From Bacillota bacterium (lineage in GTDB: Bacteria > Bacillota > Bacilli > Paenibacillales > Paenibacillaceae): DNA of 64,000 nt. The notes under the pieces were generated by a model, which made no database searches, had not been told where the DNA came from, and was given only the letters and a program-made list of their open reading frames with translations. A program made the translations under genes and the position numbers. The DNA is taken from positions 1 to 64,000 of the forward strand of contig JAEWAQ010000003.1 of assembly GCA_023391635.1 (NCBI GenBank), written 5' to 3'. Positions 8,105 to 18,800 of the stretch are shown here, piece by piece. Position 1 is the first letter of the stretch. Every line of letters starts with the position of its first letter.

Positions 8105-9667
8105 GTGAAGATGGCAGGAACGCGGAAATGGGGCATCATGCTCTCGGCGGTGTTAGCGCTGGGGCTTGCAGCCGGTTGCAGCAAGGCGTCGCCTCCGGCG
8201 AATGAAGGGAAACAGGGCGGGGAGCAATCTCCATCGGGATCTATCGCACCGTCGGAGTCGGGAGGCAGCAAGGCGAAGGTGCCGATCCGGTATGTGATGC
8301 CAGGCAACGCGCCGCAGGATCAGGAACAGGTAGAGGCGGCGATCAACAAACAATTGGAGCAGGACGGGCTGAATCTGACCTACAAAGGCGTCTACATTCC
8401 ATGGGATGTATGGGACCAGAAGACGAATCTCATGATGTCGACCGGCGAGGAGTTCGAGCTGATCCACATCATGCATGACTTGAAGGGACCCAATGTGCTG
8501 TCCAGCAATGGCGGCATTATTCCGATCGACGACCTGCTTGCGCAGTACGGCGAAGATTTGAAGAAGAGCATACCGGACTGGGTGTGGGACTCCGCTCTGA
8601 TCGGTGGACAGACGTATTTCGTCCCGAACTTCTGGTTTGACACGGCCTATTCGGACGGCATGTTCACGATGCGCACGGACCTGCTTGAGCAGAACGGACT
8701 TCAGCCGCCGACTACGCCTGCAGAGCTGCTGAACGCCGCGCAGACGATCAAGAACAATTGGCCGGAAGACAATAAGGACGTCTACATCCGGGTCCTTCCG
8801 GAAGAGCCGCCCGCATATCTGCACACCGCCTACGAGACGTATCCTTTTACCGTTTACCAGGATTTGATCTATATCGATCAACAAGGCAATGTCAAGCCCT
8901 GGATCGAGACTGACGAGTTCAAGAAAAATACGGAATATTTCCGCGAGGCCTATCAGAAAGGGCTGATCAATCCGGATATTCTGACGGCGCCGAAGGAAAT
9001 TCAAATCCGCGAGGAAAGCCTCGGGCGGTTCCTGTATCGTGAAGGGGAAGGCATTGCAGGCGAGCAAGGACTGGCGGAGAAAGTGCCCGGCGCCAAGCTC
9101 GACATGTACTATTTCAATGACAAGCCGAAGTTCCGTTCCTATGGCGTTCGCAACTCCAACGGCGTCTCGGCGACGACGAAGCATCCGGAGGCGGCGGTTC
9201 AGTTTCTCAACTGGATGTTCAAGAGCCAGGACAACTTCGACTTGGTCTCTTACGGCGTGAAGGACACGCATTGGAAAGACAGCGGCGAGGGAAAATACGA
9301 AGTGCTGAAAAAAGATGCCAACGGCGCGCCGACGTATTCTCTGCAATTCTGGATGCTGGGCAATCTGACGATGAATCGTTGGACGCCCGACACGAATCCG
9401 AAGTTCATCGATATTCGCACGAAGGTAGCAGACGATGCCGTAAACAGCATTACAGTGGGCTTCAACTTCGACGCCAGTGCGGTCGGCGTGGAATACGCCA
9501 ACTGTCTGGCAGAGCTTAAGGCCAGCGTATATCCGATCAAGCTGGGACTGATCGATTACGATAAGGCGTTGCCCGACGCGCTCAAGAAGATGAAAGCGGC
9601 AGGACTGGACAAAGTCGTCGCTGAGTACGACAAGCAGTTGAAAGCATGGCTGAGCAGCAATTCGTAA
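8105..9667 (+). CDS. Lipoprotein extracellular solute-binding protein (LplA type)
   Basis: Captures an oligosaccharide outside the cell for the permeases encoded divergently at 3621-5457. The signal peptide ends in the lipobox LAAGC, followed by a Ser/Gly/Pro-rich linker, and the body has the type 1 family look (for example SNGVSATTKHPEAAVQFLNWM). Length about 520 residues is usual. AGGGAGAGG at 8091-8099 fits the GTG at 8105 (5 nt) better than the ATG at 8111 (11 nt), and either gives the same mature protein. The 3' end overlaps the next gene by 22 bp. Confidence 0.88.
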   Translation: MKMAGTRKWGIMLSAVLALGLAAGCSKASPPANEGKQGGEQSPSGSIAPSESGGSKAKVPIRYVMPGNAPQDQEQVEAAINKQLEQDGLNLTYKGVYIPWDVWDQKTNLMMSTGEEFELIHIMHDLKGPNVLSSNGGIIPIDDLLAQYGEDLKKSIPDWVWDSALIGGQTYFVPNFWFDTAYSDGMFTMRTDLLEQNGLQPPTTPAELLNAAQTIKNNWPEDNKDVYIRVLPEEPPAYLHTAYETYPFTVYQDLIYIDQQGNVKPWIETDEFKKNTEYFREAYQKGLINPDILTAPKEIQIREESLGRFLYREGEGIAGEQGLAEKVPGAKLDMYYFNDKPKFRSYGVRNSNGVSATTKHPEAAVQFLNWMFKSQDNFDLVSYGVKDTHWKDSGEGKYEVLKKDANGAPTYSLQFWMLGNLTMNRWTPDTNPKFIDIRTKVADDAVNSITVGFNFDASAVGVEYANCLAELKASVYPIKLGLIDYDKALPDALKKMKAAGLDKVVAEYDKQLKAWLSSNS

Positions 9668-11724
9668 GCGGCGTAACGCTGAAGCACGATTCCGGCGCGA
9701 CGACCGGTCATCCGACGGTGAGATTGGCGGCTTCGGAGCTGGCGAAGTATGTATCGCGTTGCGCGGAGCCCGGTTGGCGGGAGTATGCGTACACGCTCGA
9801 CATCGGGAACGTGGACGGGGAAGGTGCGGGCGGCTTCTATTGGAAGATCGAGCCAAGCGATCCTGGTGCGCAAATCCGGATAGTCGGCTATACGGCGCCG
9901 GATTTGCTGCATGGCGTCTATGCGTTCGCCCAGCGATATTTGGGCGTGCGGTTCTCGATGTCGGGAGATGGCTTCGAGGCGCCGGTGCCGGTGTCGGCAA
10001 GCCGGACGCCAAGTCATTATCGTGAATCGTCGTCCATCGCGCTGCGCGGCATGCTGCCGTGGCACAATTTCCTATGCGGTCCGACAGGCTGGAATGAGCT
10101 CGATTATTTCCGATACGTGGAGAACATGGCCAAGCTGCGCTGCAACCTGTTGATGTTCCACGTCTATACGGGCGGACTGGAGCGGTACTGGCCTTATGTC
10201 GAGCCGTTCATCCGGGTTAGCTGGATGGGCGTCGAGCCGCAAGCGCAATTCGATACGACGGATACGGCGCGCTGGGGCTACGTGCCTCGCCGGCCCCGTG
10301 ATTTCACTGCGGAAACGCAGGCATGGTTCGAAGACGGCGACGTATTCGGATCCGATCTGGTTGCCGGCGTTGCGGAACGCGGCTCGCACTATGTTCGGGC
10401 GGCGTCCATGCTGCGGAGGCTGATCGATTATGCCCATGAACGCGGCATTCGGATCGCCCTCGGCTTCGAGCCGGGCATCGTACCGCCGGAAATCCATTCG
10501 GTTCTTCCCGTCCAGGCGAGGTTGGACAATCTCGTGCTCGATCCATGCCATCCGGCATCCCGGGAAATCCTGCACGATACGATTGCCTATATCGCCGAGC
10601 AATATCCGCAACTGGATTATGTCGTGTTATGGCAGCATGAGCACGCCGGACTGACCCATCATATCCCGCGGCCGAATACGCCTTTCGCCGAATTTTGCCG
10701 ACAACACGAATCCGGCTTTGCTTATCTCGGGGACCAGGCCCGCCGGATGGATGGCTGCTGGGCGCTTGCGACTTTCGGGCAGGCTTACTCGGACGTCAAG
10801 CGGCTGCTTCCGCAGGCGAAGGTCGTGCTGGCGGGTTGGGGAGGCAAGGAGCAGTTTCCGCTGCTTCTGCGCGGATTGCACGAACATATGCCGCAGGATG
10901 CGATATTCACTTGCCTGGCGCCTTCGCTTGGCACGGAGGATGGTCCGGCGGAGTTGTTCGAGCTGCGCGATCGTGACGTGTGGGTCATTCCCTGGTTTGA
11001 AGGCGATCACCAGTTATGGCACCCGCAGCCCCGGTTGTTTACGCTGGAAAGGCAGATCGGCCAGGCCGAACGGCAAGGCGTGTCGGGCGTGCTCGCGATT
11101 CATTGGCGCATTCGCGACATTCAGGATCAGTTTGCCTATTTCGGACGGCGATTATGGGAACGGAGCTTGACACCCGAAACGTATTATCGAGATTCCTGGC
11201 TCAAGCTGCACCCCGATCTGCCGGGTGAAGCGCTTGATGGACTGATCGCGATGGATCGGGAAGCGTGGTTCGCTGGCGCTGCCTCGTATGAGTTCTACGG
11301 ATTCGATGCCGGTTGGGGCGAGTTAAGGGAAGAAGTGCGGCAAGCCTTGAGCCGGTTCATGGCGGTGGTCGAACCGGTGCCATCCGCGGCCGGGTCTCCG
11401 CTGCATCAATTGAAACGGATGATCGAATTCTCCGTTCGGCTGGATCGTTGCACCCGGATATTCAGGGAGGCCGAGCAGATCAAGCAGAAGCTGGTGGCGG
11501 AGCGCGATCATCCAGGCGCGAAGATGTGGGCGCTGGACGCGATGGAATTGCTGAATGCCGCCGAAGTGCCTGCGCTTCTGCTGGCATACGCCGGCAAAAT
11601 TGACCAGGCAGACGAGGGCCCTGCGCATCGGGGGGAACTGGGCGTCCTGAGTTCGATGAATCAGAGAATCTTGGCGTATACGGATTCGATGGCAGCGTTC
11701 TTTCGGCGATGGTCCTCGATATAG
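9646..11724 (+). CDS. Putative cytosolic glycoside hydrolase (alpha-glucuronidase/hexosaminidase-like fold)
   Basis: The 692-residue product has no signal peptide, so it should act on imported oligosaccharide. The first 130 residues resemble the zincin-like N-terminal domain seen in GH20 and GH67 enzymes (RLAASELAKYVS, then GYTAPDLLHGVYAFAQRYLG). The rest looks like a TIM barrel with acidic motifs such as LGFEPGIVPPE and VVLWQHEHAG that could hold catalytic residues. I cannot assign a family with certainty; GH67-like, GH115-like or an unclassified family are all possible. It overlaps the binding-protein gene by 22 bp and has a weak ribosome site, which suggests translational coupling. A strong terminator follows. 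Confidence 0.6.
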   Translation: MAEQQFVSGVTLKHDSGATTGHPTVRLAASELAKYVSRCAEPGWREYAYTLDIGNVDGEGAGGFYWKIEPSDPGAQIRIVGYTAPDLLHGVYAFAQRYLGVRFSMSGDGFEAPVPVSASRTPSHYRESSSIALRGMLPWHNFLCGPTGWNELDYFRYVENMAKLRCNLLMFHVYTGGLERYWPYVEPFIRVSWMGVEPQAQFDTTDTARWGYVPRRPRDFTAETQAWFEDGDVFGSDLVAGVAERGSHYVRAASMLRRLIDYAHERGIRIALGFEPGIVPPEIHSVLPVQARLDNLVLDPCHPASREILHDTIAYIAEQYPQLDYVVLWQHEHAGLTHHIPRPNTPFAEFCRQHESGFAYLGDQARRMDGCWALATFGQAYSDVKRLLPQAKVVLAGWGGKEQFPLLLRGLHEHMPQDAIFTCLAPSLGTEDGPAELFELRDRDVWVIPWFEGDHQLWHPQPRLFTLERQIGQAERQGVSGVLAIHWRIRDIQDQFAYFGRRLWERSLTPETYYRDSWLKLHPDLPGEALDGLIAMDREAWFAGAASYEFYGFDAGWGELREEVRQALSRFMAVVEPVPSAAGSPLHQLKRMIEFSVRLDRCTRIFREAEQIKQKLVAERDHPGAKMWALDAMELLNAAEVPALLLAYAGKIDQADEGPAHRGELGVLSSMNQRILAYTDSMAAFFRRWSSI

Positions 11725-11756
11725 ATAGAGGAACAAGTTTGTTGCTGCAGACAATA

Positions 11757-11803
11757 AAAGACTGTCTCCAAAGGTGTTCATTGGCCTTTGAGAGACAGTC
11801 TGT
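11757..11803 (+). terminator. Bidirectional terminator between convergent genes
   Basis: AGACTGTCTC (11759-11768) pairs with GAGACAGTCT (11792-11801), with an inner CAAAGG/CCTTTG stem. A-rich sequence before and TGTTTATAT after allow it to stop transcription from both sides, between the plus-strand hydrolase and the minus-strand AraC gene. A related hairpin with a compensatory pair change lies at 22365-22408. Confidence 0.8.
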
Positions 11804-11942
11804 TTATATCCCATTGGTGTTCAAAATACCAAAGTCATATCCGTGCCCCTTTCATTCGGAACAAGGGTAACGTTTCACATAAATCTGGTTTTATTATACA
11901 TATAAATAGGAAAAAATTGCTATTTCGTATTTGGAATTTTAT

Positions 11943-12614
11943 TTACACTCCATGCAACCGCTTGAATTGCTCCGGACTGAGTCCTTCCCAACGCTTGAAC
12001 AATGTGCCGAAATAACTCGGATTGTCAATGCCAACGCGCCTGGCGACGTCGCGAATCGGCAGGCCGGGATCGCGGAACATCATTTCCTTACTGCGTTTGA
12101 TGCGTTCCCGGTTCACATACGCCATCGGCCGAATCCTGAGCGTGCGGCGGAACAGCGTGCACAGATGCTGGGAACTGACGCCGGCCGCGGCGGACAACTC
12201 GGCGATCGTCATCTGACGGTTCAGGCGGCTGTCGATATACTGCAGTACAGGCTGCAGATGGGTGCGATCGCGCTCCGCCCATTCCGGCTGTTCCCGATGG
12301 CTGCCCAGGTCCAGCAGAAAACCGTACAGCTGCTTTGAAAACTCCGTACCGATATTAGGAAGGGACGGCCCTTGAGCGAACTCCAGCATGCCGCGCATTT
12401 GCGAGAGGGAGGTATCCGGGCTGCCGCTCGTATAAACACCCGATTTACCGGCCCCAGCCTGCTTCAGCAATGACCCCGCCAATCCGCCGTTGAAAGAAAC
12501 CCAGTAAAGTTCCCATGGACGTTTGACCGGCTCATATTGGTGCGGGATGTGCGGGTACAGGCAGAAGCTTTGGCCCGCCTGCACGGACAGGCGTTGTCCC
12601 CCTACCTCGAGCAC
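11943..12614 (-). pseudogene. AraC-family regulator, truncated at its N-terminus
   Basis: The 223 residues keep the end of an AraC cupin sensor domain (GGQRLSVQAGQSFCLYPHIP) and the full C-terminal helix-turn-helix pair (about 120-223, ending YFGTLFKRWEGLSPEQF). A complete protein of this type has about 275-300 residues, so roughly 50-70 N-terminal residues including the first cupin strands are missing. The frame is closed by a TAA two codons upstream of the only possible start, a GTG at 12614. At that point the sequence switches into the beta-galactosidase gene on the other strand. The gene therefore has neither its own promoter nor a ribosome site and is probably non-functional unless the junction is an assembly error. 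Confidence 0.7.
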
Positions 12615-15405
12615 CGGTTATACGACTCTGGAGGAAGCGCTTCGCGGCGACCGCGAAAATTCGCCGTACAAGCTGTCTCTGAACGGTACGTGGAAATTCG
12701 CCTGGGCGCCGAACCCGGATGCCCGCATCGCGAACTTCCATGCGCGTGACTATGACGCCTCCGGCTGGGACGAGATCCCGGTTCCGTCCCACTGGCAGCT
12801 GCAAAACTACGACTATCCGCAATACACGAACATTCGCTATCCGTGGATCGATCACGACCCGGACCTCAAGCCGCCGTTCGCGCCGACGAAATACAACCCA
12901 GTCGGTTCCTATATTCGTACTTCTAACGTTCCGGCCGACTGGGAAGGCCAATCGGTCTATATCAGCTTCCAAGGCGTGGAATCGGCTTTCTACGTATGGC
13001 TGAACGGCGAGCTCGTCGGCTACAGCGAGGATACGTTCACGCCGGCGGAATTCGAACTGACTCCCTACCTGAGCGAAGGGGAGAACAAGCTGGCGGTCGA
13101 GGTTTATCGCTGGTGCGACGCGAGCTGGCTGGAGGATCAGGATTTCTGGCGGCTCAGCGGGATATTCCGCGACGTGTTCCTGTACACGGCGCCTCCGGTG
13201 CATCTTTATGATTTCCGAGTGAACACGGATTTGGATGCCGCTTGCGAGAATGCGGATTTGCGCGTAACGGCCAAGCTGGTGAACGAAAGCGGCAGCCATG
13301 CCGGTACGATGGTTCTGGAAGCGCAGCTGTACGATCGCGACGGCCAGCCGGTCCTGGCGAATGCGCTGACCCTTGAGGTGGCAATCGGCGACAGCGACTC
13401 GATGAACGTCCAGGGCAAAGTCTCCGTGCACCGCCCGCTGCTGTGGAGCGCCGAGCAGCCGAATTTGTACACCCTCGTGCTGAAGCTGTCGGATGCGTCC
13501 GGCAAGGCCGTCCAGTACGCGAGCTGCCGGGTCGGCTTCCGCAAGTTCGAAATCGAAGACGGATTGTTGAAGATCAACGGCAAGCGCATCCTGTTCAAAG
13601 GCGTCAACCACCACGAGTTCTCCTGCGACGCCGGGCGCGTTCCGCAATACGAGGACATGCTGCGGGACGTCCAACTGATGAAGACGCACAACATCAACGC
13701 GGTGCGAACCTCGCATTACCCGAACGATACGCGCTGGTACGATCTATGCGACGAGTACGGCTTGTACGTGATCGACGAGACGAATCTCGAAACGCACGGC
13801 AGCTGGACGTACGAGCAGCCTTGGGACGACGAGCGGGACACCGTGCCGGCCAGCAAGCCGGAATGGACCGCGAACGTGCTGGATCGCTGCAACTCCATGA
13901 TGCAGCGGGACAAGAATCATCCGTCGGTCGTGATCTGGTCGCTGGGCAACGAGTCGTGGGGCGGCGCGAATTTCGTCAAGATGCATGACTACTTGCGGGA
14001 ACGGGATCCGTCGCGGCTGGTCCATTACGAGGGCGTGACGATGTGCCGCAAGTACGACGACGCCACCGACATCGAGAGCCGGATATATGCCAAGCCGCAC
14101 TCGTTGGAAGAATACGCGCACCTGCCGGGTGCCAAGAAACCGTTCATTCTGTGCGAATATAGCCATGCGATGGGCAATTCCTGCGGCGGACTGACAAAGT
14201 ATACGGAGCTGTTCGAGAAGTATCCGGTGCTGCAGGGCGGGTTCATCTGGGATTGGGTGGATCAGGCGATTCGGGTGAAGGAAGCGGACGGAAAGACGCA
14301 TTTGGCGTATGGTGGAGATTTCGGCGAGTCTCCGCATGACGGCAACTTCTGCGGCAACGGGCTCGTGTTCGCGGACCGTGCGGTTACGCCGAAGCTATTG
14401 GAAGTCAAGCACTGGGCGCAATTCGTGCTGCCGGCAGCCGAAGCCAGCTCTGGGGGAGTCGAAGGCGTCTCGAATACGGCCGGATCGCACGATGCCGCAG
14501 GGTCGGAAGCTGCCCATGGCGGGCTGGCTGCAGCCGATCGTTCGTCGGCAGAGCTCGAAGTGCGCGAACGAAGCGACGTCTTGGAAGTCGTGGGAGCGGA
14601 TTTCGCGATCCGCTTCGATCAAGCAGGCGGAGTGTTGTCCTCTTATCGCATCCGCGGCAACGAACTGCTGCAAGAAGCGCTCGCGCCGAACTTCTGGCGG
14701 GCTTACACCGATAACGACAGAGGCAACAAGCATCAGGAAAGAACGGCCATGTGGCGAGATGCGGGGGAGAAGCGCAAGCTGGTTCGGTTTGCGTGGGAAT
14801 CGATGCCCGGACCAGTGCGCGTCGATACGCAGTTCCTGCTGCCGACCATTCCTGAATCGACCTTGACACTGGAATATGCGGTCCGGGCTTCCGGTGAAGT
14901 CGAAGTGACCGGCTGCCTGAGTCCAGGCGACGGCACTTCCGAAATTCCGGAGATCGGCCTGATGTTCGTCATGGACGCATCGTTCGAACGGTTGTCCTGG
15001 TACGGCCGCGGGCCGCATGAGAATTACTGGGACCGCAAATCCGGCGCCAAGCTGGGCTTGTACGACGGGCGAGTGGCGGATCAAGTCGTGCCGTACTTGC
15101 GTCCGCAGGAATGCGGCAACAAGACGGACGTCCGGTTCGCGACCGTCACGGATGCGCAAGGACGCGGCTTCCGGATCGACGGCATTCCGACGTTCGAACT
15201 GAACGCGCTGCCCTACAAGCCGAACGAAATGGAGCAGATCACCCATCATCACCTGCTGCCTGCGTCTGACAAGACGGTCGTGCGCGTCAACCATTTGCAG
15301 ATGGGCGTTGGAGGAGACGATAGCTGGGGCGCCCGCACGCATCCGGAGTATACGCTGTTCGGCAATCGCTCGTACGGCTTCGCGTTCACGATCAAGGGCA
15401 TCTAG
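12523..15405 (+). CDS. lacZ: Beta-galactosidase LacZ (GH2), N-terminus replaced
   Basis: Hydrolyses terminal beta-galactosides in the cytosol. It has the GH2 jelly-roll domain, Ig-like domain, TIM barrel and C-terminal beta-galactosidase small-chain domain. The acid/base Glu is E477 in GNESWGG and the nucleophile E545 in LCEYSHAMGNS (numbering from the TTG at 12523). Clear LacZ similarity starts only at GYTTLEEALRGD, near base 12613. The 30 codons before that read antisense through the truncated AraC gene, so the normal first 30 or so LacZ residues are absent, and no ribosome site or promoter is visible. An Ala/Gly/Ser-rich insertion lies at about 640-677. The catalytic core is intact, but expression is doubtful. 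Confidence 0.85.
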   Translation: MTGSYWCGMCGYRQKLWPACTDRRCPPTSSTGYTTLEEALRGDRENSPYKLSLNGTWKFAWAPNPDARIANFHARDYDASGWDEIPVPSHWQLQNYDYPQYTNIRYPWIDHDPDLKPPFAPTKYNPVGSYIRTSNVPADWEGQSVYISFQGVESAFYVWLNGELVGYSEDTFTPAEFELTPYLSEGENKLAVEVYRWCDASWLEDQDFWRLSGIFRDVFLYTAPPVHLYDFRVNTDLDAACENADLRVTAKLVNESGSHAGTMVLEAQLYDRDGQPVLANALTLEVAIGDSDSMNVQGKVSVHRPLLWSAEQPNLYTLVLKLSDASGKAVQYASCRVGFRKFEIEDGLLKINGKRILFKGVNHHEFSCDAGRVPQYEDMLRDVQLMKTHNINAVRTSHYPNDTRWYDLCDEYGLYVIDETNLETHGSWTYEQPWDDERDTVPASKPEWTANVLDRCNSMMQRDKNHPSVVIWSLGNESWGGANFVKMHDYLRERDPSRLVHYEGVTMCRKYDDATDIESRIYAKPHSLEEYAHLPGAKKPFILCEYSHAMGNSCGGLTKYTELFEKYPVLQGGFIWDWVDQAIRVKEADGKTHLAYGGDFGESPHDGNFCGNGLVFADRAVTPKLLEVKHWAQFVLPAAEASSGGVEGVSNTAGSHDAAGSEAAHGGLAAADRSSAELEVRERSDVLEVVGADFAIRFDQAGGVLSSYRIRGNELLQEALAPNFWRAYTDNDRGNKHQERTAMWRDAGEKRKLVRFAWESMPGPVRVDTQFLLPTIPESTLTLEYAVRASGEVEVTGCLSPGDGTSEIPEIGLMFVMDASFERLSWYGRGPHENYWDRKSGAKLGLYDGRVADQVVPYLRPQECGNKTDVRFATVTDAQGRGFRIDGIPTFELNALPYKPNEMEQITHHHLLPASDKTVVRVNHLQMGVGGDDSWGARTHPEYTLFGNRSYGFAFTIKGI

Positions 15406-15868
15406 TCGGCTGGCGGTCAACCATCCCGTCATCGACGAGCAACCGACACCAACCGAACCGCCGCAAGCCGGGACACTCCCGGAATTGCGGCGGTGTTTGC
15501 TATTCCTTGATATTAGGGCTTGTGAGAGAGCTGTTAATTGGGCGAAAAATTGTATATGTACGAGATACAAGGTCGGTCTAGCCGGAAGAAGCCGATGAAC
15601 CGCCGGCCATTATCCATGGGAGCTAAGTGTTAAGCTATGTCATCCCTGGGAACTGCATGCGTATAGGATCAAATAGCTGTAGCGTACGCATGTATATTAG
15701 TCAAAATTATGTATATTGCACCGGGAAAAGTGGTCAATTAAGATGAGCGAACGGGAGGTGATCTTTTATTGTTTAAAGCCACGTAAGTTCCGGAAAGGTT
15801 TCGGAAGATTGAAGTCGAAAGAAGCACGGATCCTACAATTTGCAATAAGAGAGGAGTTAGGAGGGCAA
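15406..15868. other. Intergenic region before the PL8 lyase gene
   Basis: Holds hairpin copy 2 (15449-15511) and an inverted repeat CATGCGTA (15656-15663)/TACGCATG (15685-15692). It also has an upstream open stretch from 15716 in frame with the lyase, which I do not take as coding. A second strong Shine-Dalgarno-like GGAGGTGATC occurs at about 15754. No gene is recognisable, and the lyase promoter must lie here. Confidence 0.45.
15449..15511 (+). terminator. Repeated hairpin, copy 2, after beta-galactosidase
   Basis: Outer stem CCGCCGCAA/TTGCGGCGG with inner CCGGGA/TCCCGG, followed by TGTTTGCTATTCCTT. It lies 44 bp after the lacZ stop and could end that transcript. Of 63 bases, 56 match copy 1 at 3570-3632, including the flanking CTATTCCTTGAT, which in copy 1 is the end of a permease gene. 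It may be the leftover 3' end of a lost permease gene. Confidence 0.6.
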
Positions 15869-18800
15869 ATGATAAAAAACGCACGAGGTTTGAAAGCGCT
15901 TCTATTGGTAATCGCCATGTTGGCGAACTTGGTGGCGCTGCCCATCATTCCTGCTCATGCAGCGGGTGCAGAGGCAGACGAATATGACGCATTACGAGCT
16001 AAAATATACGATTTTACAACCGGGGGATCTACATATGATCCGAATGATCCGGACATCAGCGCCAAGATTACCGCGATTACGAACCTTGCACAGACCAACT
16101 GGGATACGATGGATAAGCGTGCAGACAGAAGTTTTCTATGGAGTGACCTTGCAACGACAACGGAGTCTGAGCATGTTTCCCAGAGTTATCAACGGTTAGA
16201 AGCGATGACATTGGCGTATGTGACAAGAGGCTCGTCGCTTGAAAACAACGAAGCGCTGTTGGCGGATATTATCAGTGCCATGGATTGGATGTACACCAAC
16301 AGATATAATACCAGCATTCCCAAAAGAGGTTATGACAATTGGTTTGACTGGCAGGTTACTTCCCCTCTTGTGATCAATAACATCACGATTTGGCTATATG
16401 ACAAATTGTCATCGGCACAAATCAGCAATTGGCATGAGGTTATTGACTATCAAGCGCTTGCTTGGGGGGCTGGCCTGACTGGAGCGAATCGCGTATGGGC
16501 TTGCTACATTAAAATTGTAAGCGGCATTATTGTCAAAAACAGCGACAAAATCATCGAAGGCAGGGATCAACTTAGTTCGGTCTTTGACTATTCGACTTCC
16601 GGCGAAGGGATGTACAGCGATGGCTCATTTCTGCAGCATACCGCGCTAATCCCCTATAATGGCGGTTATGGCATCAGTTTGCTCGACAATTTGACCAAGG
16701 CCATGTACGTCGTTGCTGGCTCTTCCTGGGATATCACGGATCCGGATGTGAATCACATCTATCAATGGATTTATAATGCTTTTGAACCGCTGTATTATAA
16801 TAACTCCATGTTTGATGACGTCAGAGGAAGAGGGATTGCCGGCTATAGAGACGATGATAAGGGAAAAACCTCGATTAAAGGGCTTGGGCCTTCCGTGATT
16901 CGCATGGCGCTGTCCGCGCCAAATGCCGACGATCGGGCAGCCTATCAATCGATGGTTAAAAAATGGTTGCTCGAAGCCACTTCTCCTACGAAGTATGCGG
17001 ATTTGGTCATGATGAGCGATATCGTACAAGCGAAGCTGATCGAAAATGATCCGACCATTACCCCAAGAGCCCCGCTGATCATGAACAAACAATACCCGAA
17101 TATGGCCAGGGCCGTACACCATAGACCGGGATTCGCCTTTGGCATTAGTATGTCATCCAATAAAATCGGGAACTACGAACTTGTCAATGAAGTCAATTTG
17201 CGGGGTTGGCATACCGGAGACGGGATGACCTATCTGTATAATTCGGATTTGGCTCAATACAAGGATTCCTACTGGGCTACCGTTAACAGCTATCGCATGC
17301 CGGGTACGACAGTGATTCAGAACTCAACGGCACTTCCGAATGTGAAAAATCCGAACAGCTGGGTTGGCGGCACAGAGATCTCCGGTTTGTACGGAGCTAC
17401 AGGCATGCAGTACACAGCCAATGGCTACAACCTGACTGCGAAGAAATCGTGGTTTATGTTCGATGATGAGATTGTGAATCTCGGTGCTGGCATTACCTCC
17501 ACGGATAACCAGGTTGTGGAAACGATCGTAGAGAACCGCAAGCTGAATAGCAGTGGAGACAACGCGCTTACAGTGAACGGAGCAGCCAAGTCAACTGCGC
17601 TTGGATGGAGCGAGGCCATGACCGGCGTGAACCGCATCCACTTGGCAGGCAACGTTGCAGGTTCGGATATCGGTTACTATTTTCCAACCGCAACGACGAT
17701 CCATGGATTGCGCGAAGCGCGCACAGACCAATGGTCTAATATCAATCATTACAATCTTGGCACCGATTACACGACGGATATTACGCGCAACTACATGAAT
17801 CTGTGGTTCGATCAGGGTACGAATCCTACAGGGGGGACGTATGATTACGTTCTTCTTCCCGGGAAATCGAGTGAGGAAGTTGACCAGTACGCGAATCATC
17901 CGGATATTGAAGTGCTGGCCAATACTCCGAATGTTCAAGCTGTCAAAGAAAAGCAGCTGGGCATCACTGCCATTAACTTTTGGAATGATGAGGTAACGAC
18001 TGTAGGGCAGATTACAAGTAATAAGAAAGCTTCCGTCATGATCAAGGAGACGGAAGAGGATATCGAAGTGTCTGTTTCCGATCCTACAATGGCCAATACG
18101 GGAACGATCGATCTTATGCTGGATACGGATTTTGGAGATATTGTTTACTTAGATCCCGGCGTTTCCATGCAACATGTAGAGGGGAAAGCCAAGATATCCG
18201 TTAATGTCAAAGACGCAATAGGAAAAACGTTTAAAGTGAAATTCCGCTTGCCAGGTATAAAACAGGCGCTTTCTACGCCAAGCGGTCTGACAGCTGTGAA
18301 GGGCCCCGGCAATCATGTCAGGCTCTCGTGGAATGAAGTTGACCGGGCCCCTGCACCTCCTGCCGCTCCTACAGGATTGAAGGTTGACGGAAATACGGAA
18401 AATAGTTTGACGGTGCAATGGGATGCCGTTCAGTGTGCTGCGGATTACAGGCTGTTTCGTTCCACCTCTGAGAATGGGGATTATGCTTCCATATCTGACC
18501 TTCCGAGCGGCGCTTTAAGCTATACGGACACGAAGCTGGAAAGCGGCATCCATTACTTTTATAAAGCAGCGGCGATGAACAGCTACGGAATGTCATCTTA
18601 TTCAGAAGTTGCTTCCGGGTGGACGGTGGCCGCTCCGCCTGCAGGCTTGAAAGTCGTGAGTATTGCGGGACCGAGCATTTCTTTGGCCTGGAGTGACGTG
18701 CCGGGAGCTACGGAATATCGTCTTTATCGCTCCGAATCGTTGACAGGCGCTTACGAGCCTTTGGCGGGGCCCATTACAACAGCGAGTTATACCGATTCAG

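Noticed and set aside
8153..10012. 619-codon antisense frame across the binding-protein and hydrolase genes
   Set aside because: It spans two real genes, lacks a ribosome site and has a biased composition.
15716..15868. 51-codon N-terminal extension of the PL8 lyase
   Set aside because: It would put a basic, non-secretory stretch before a perfect signal peptide. AGGAGG directly before 15869 marks the true start.
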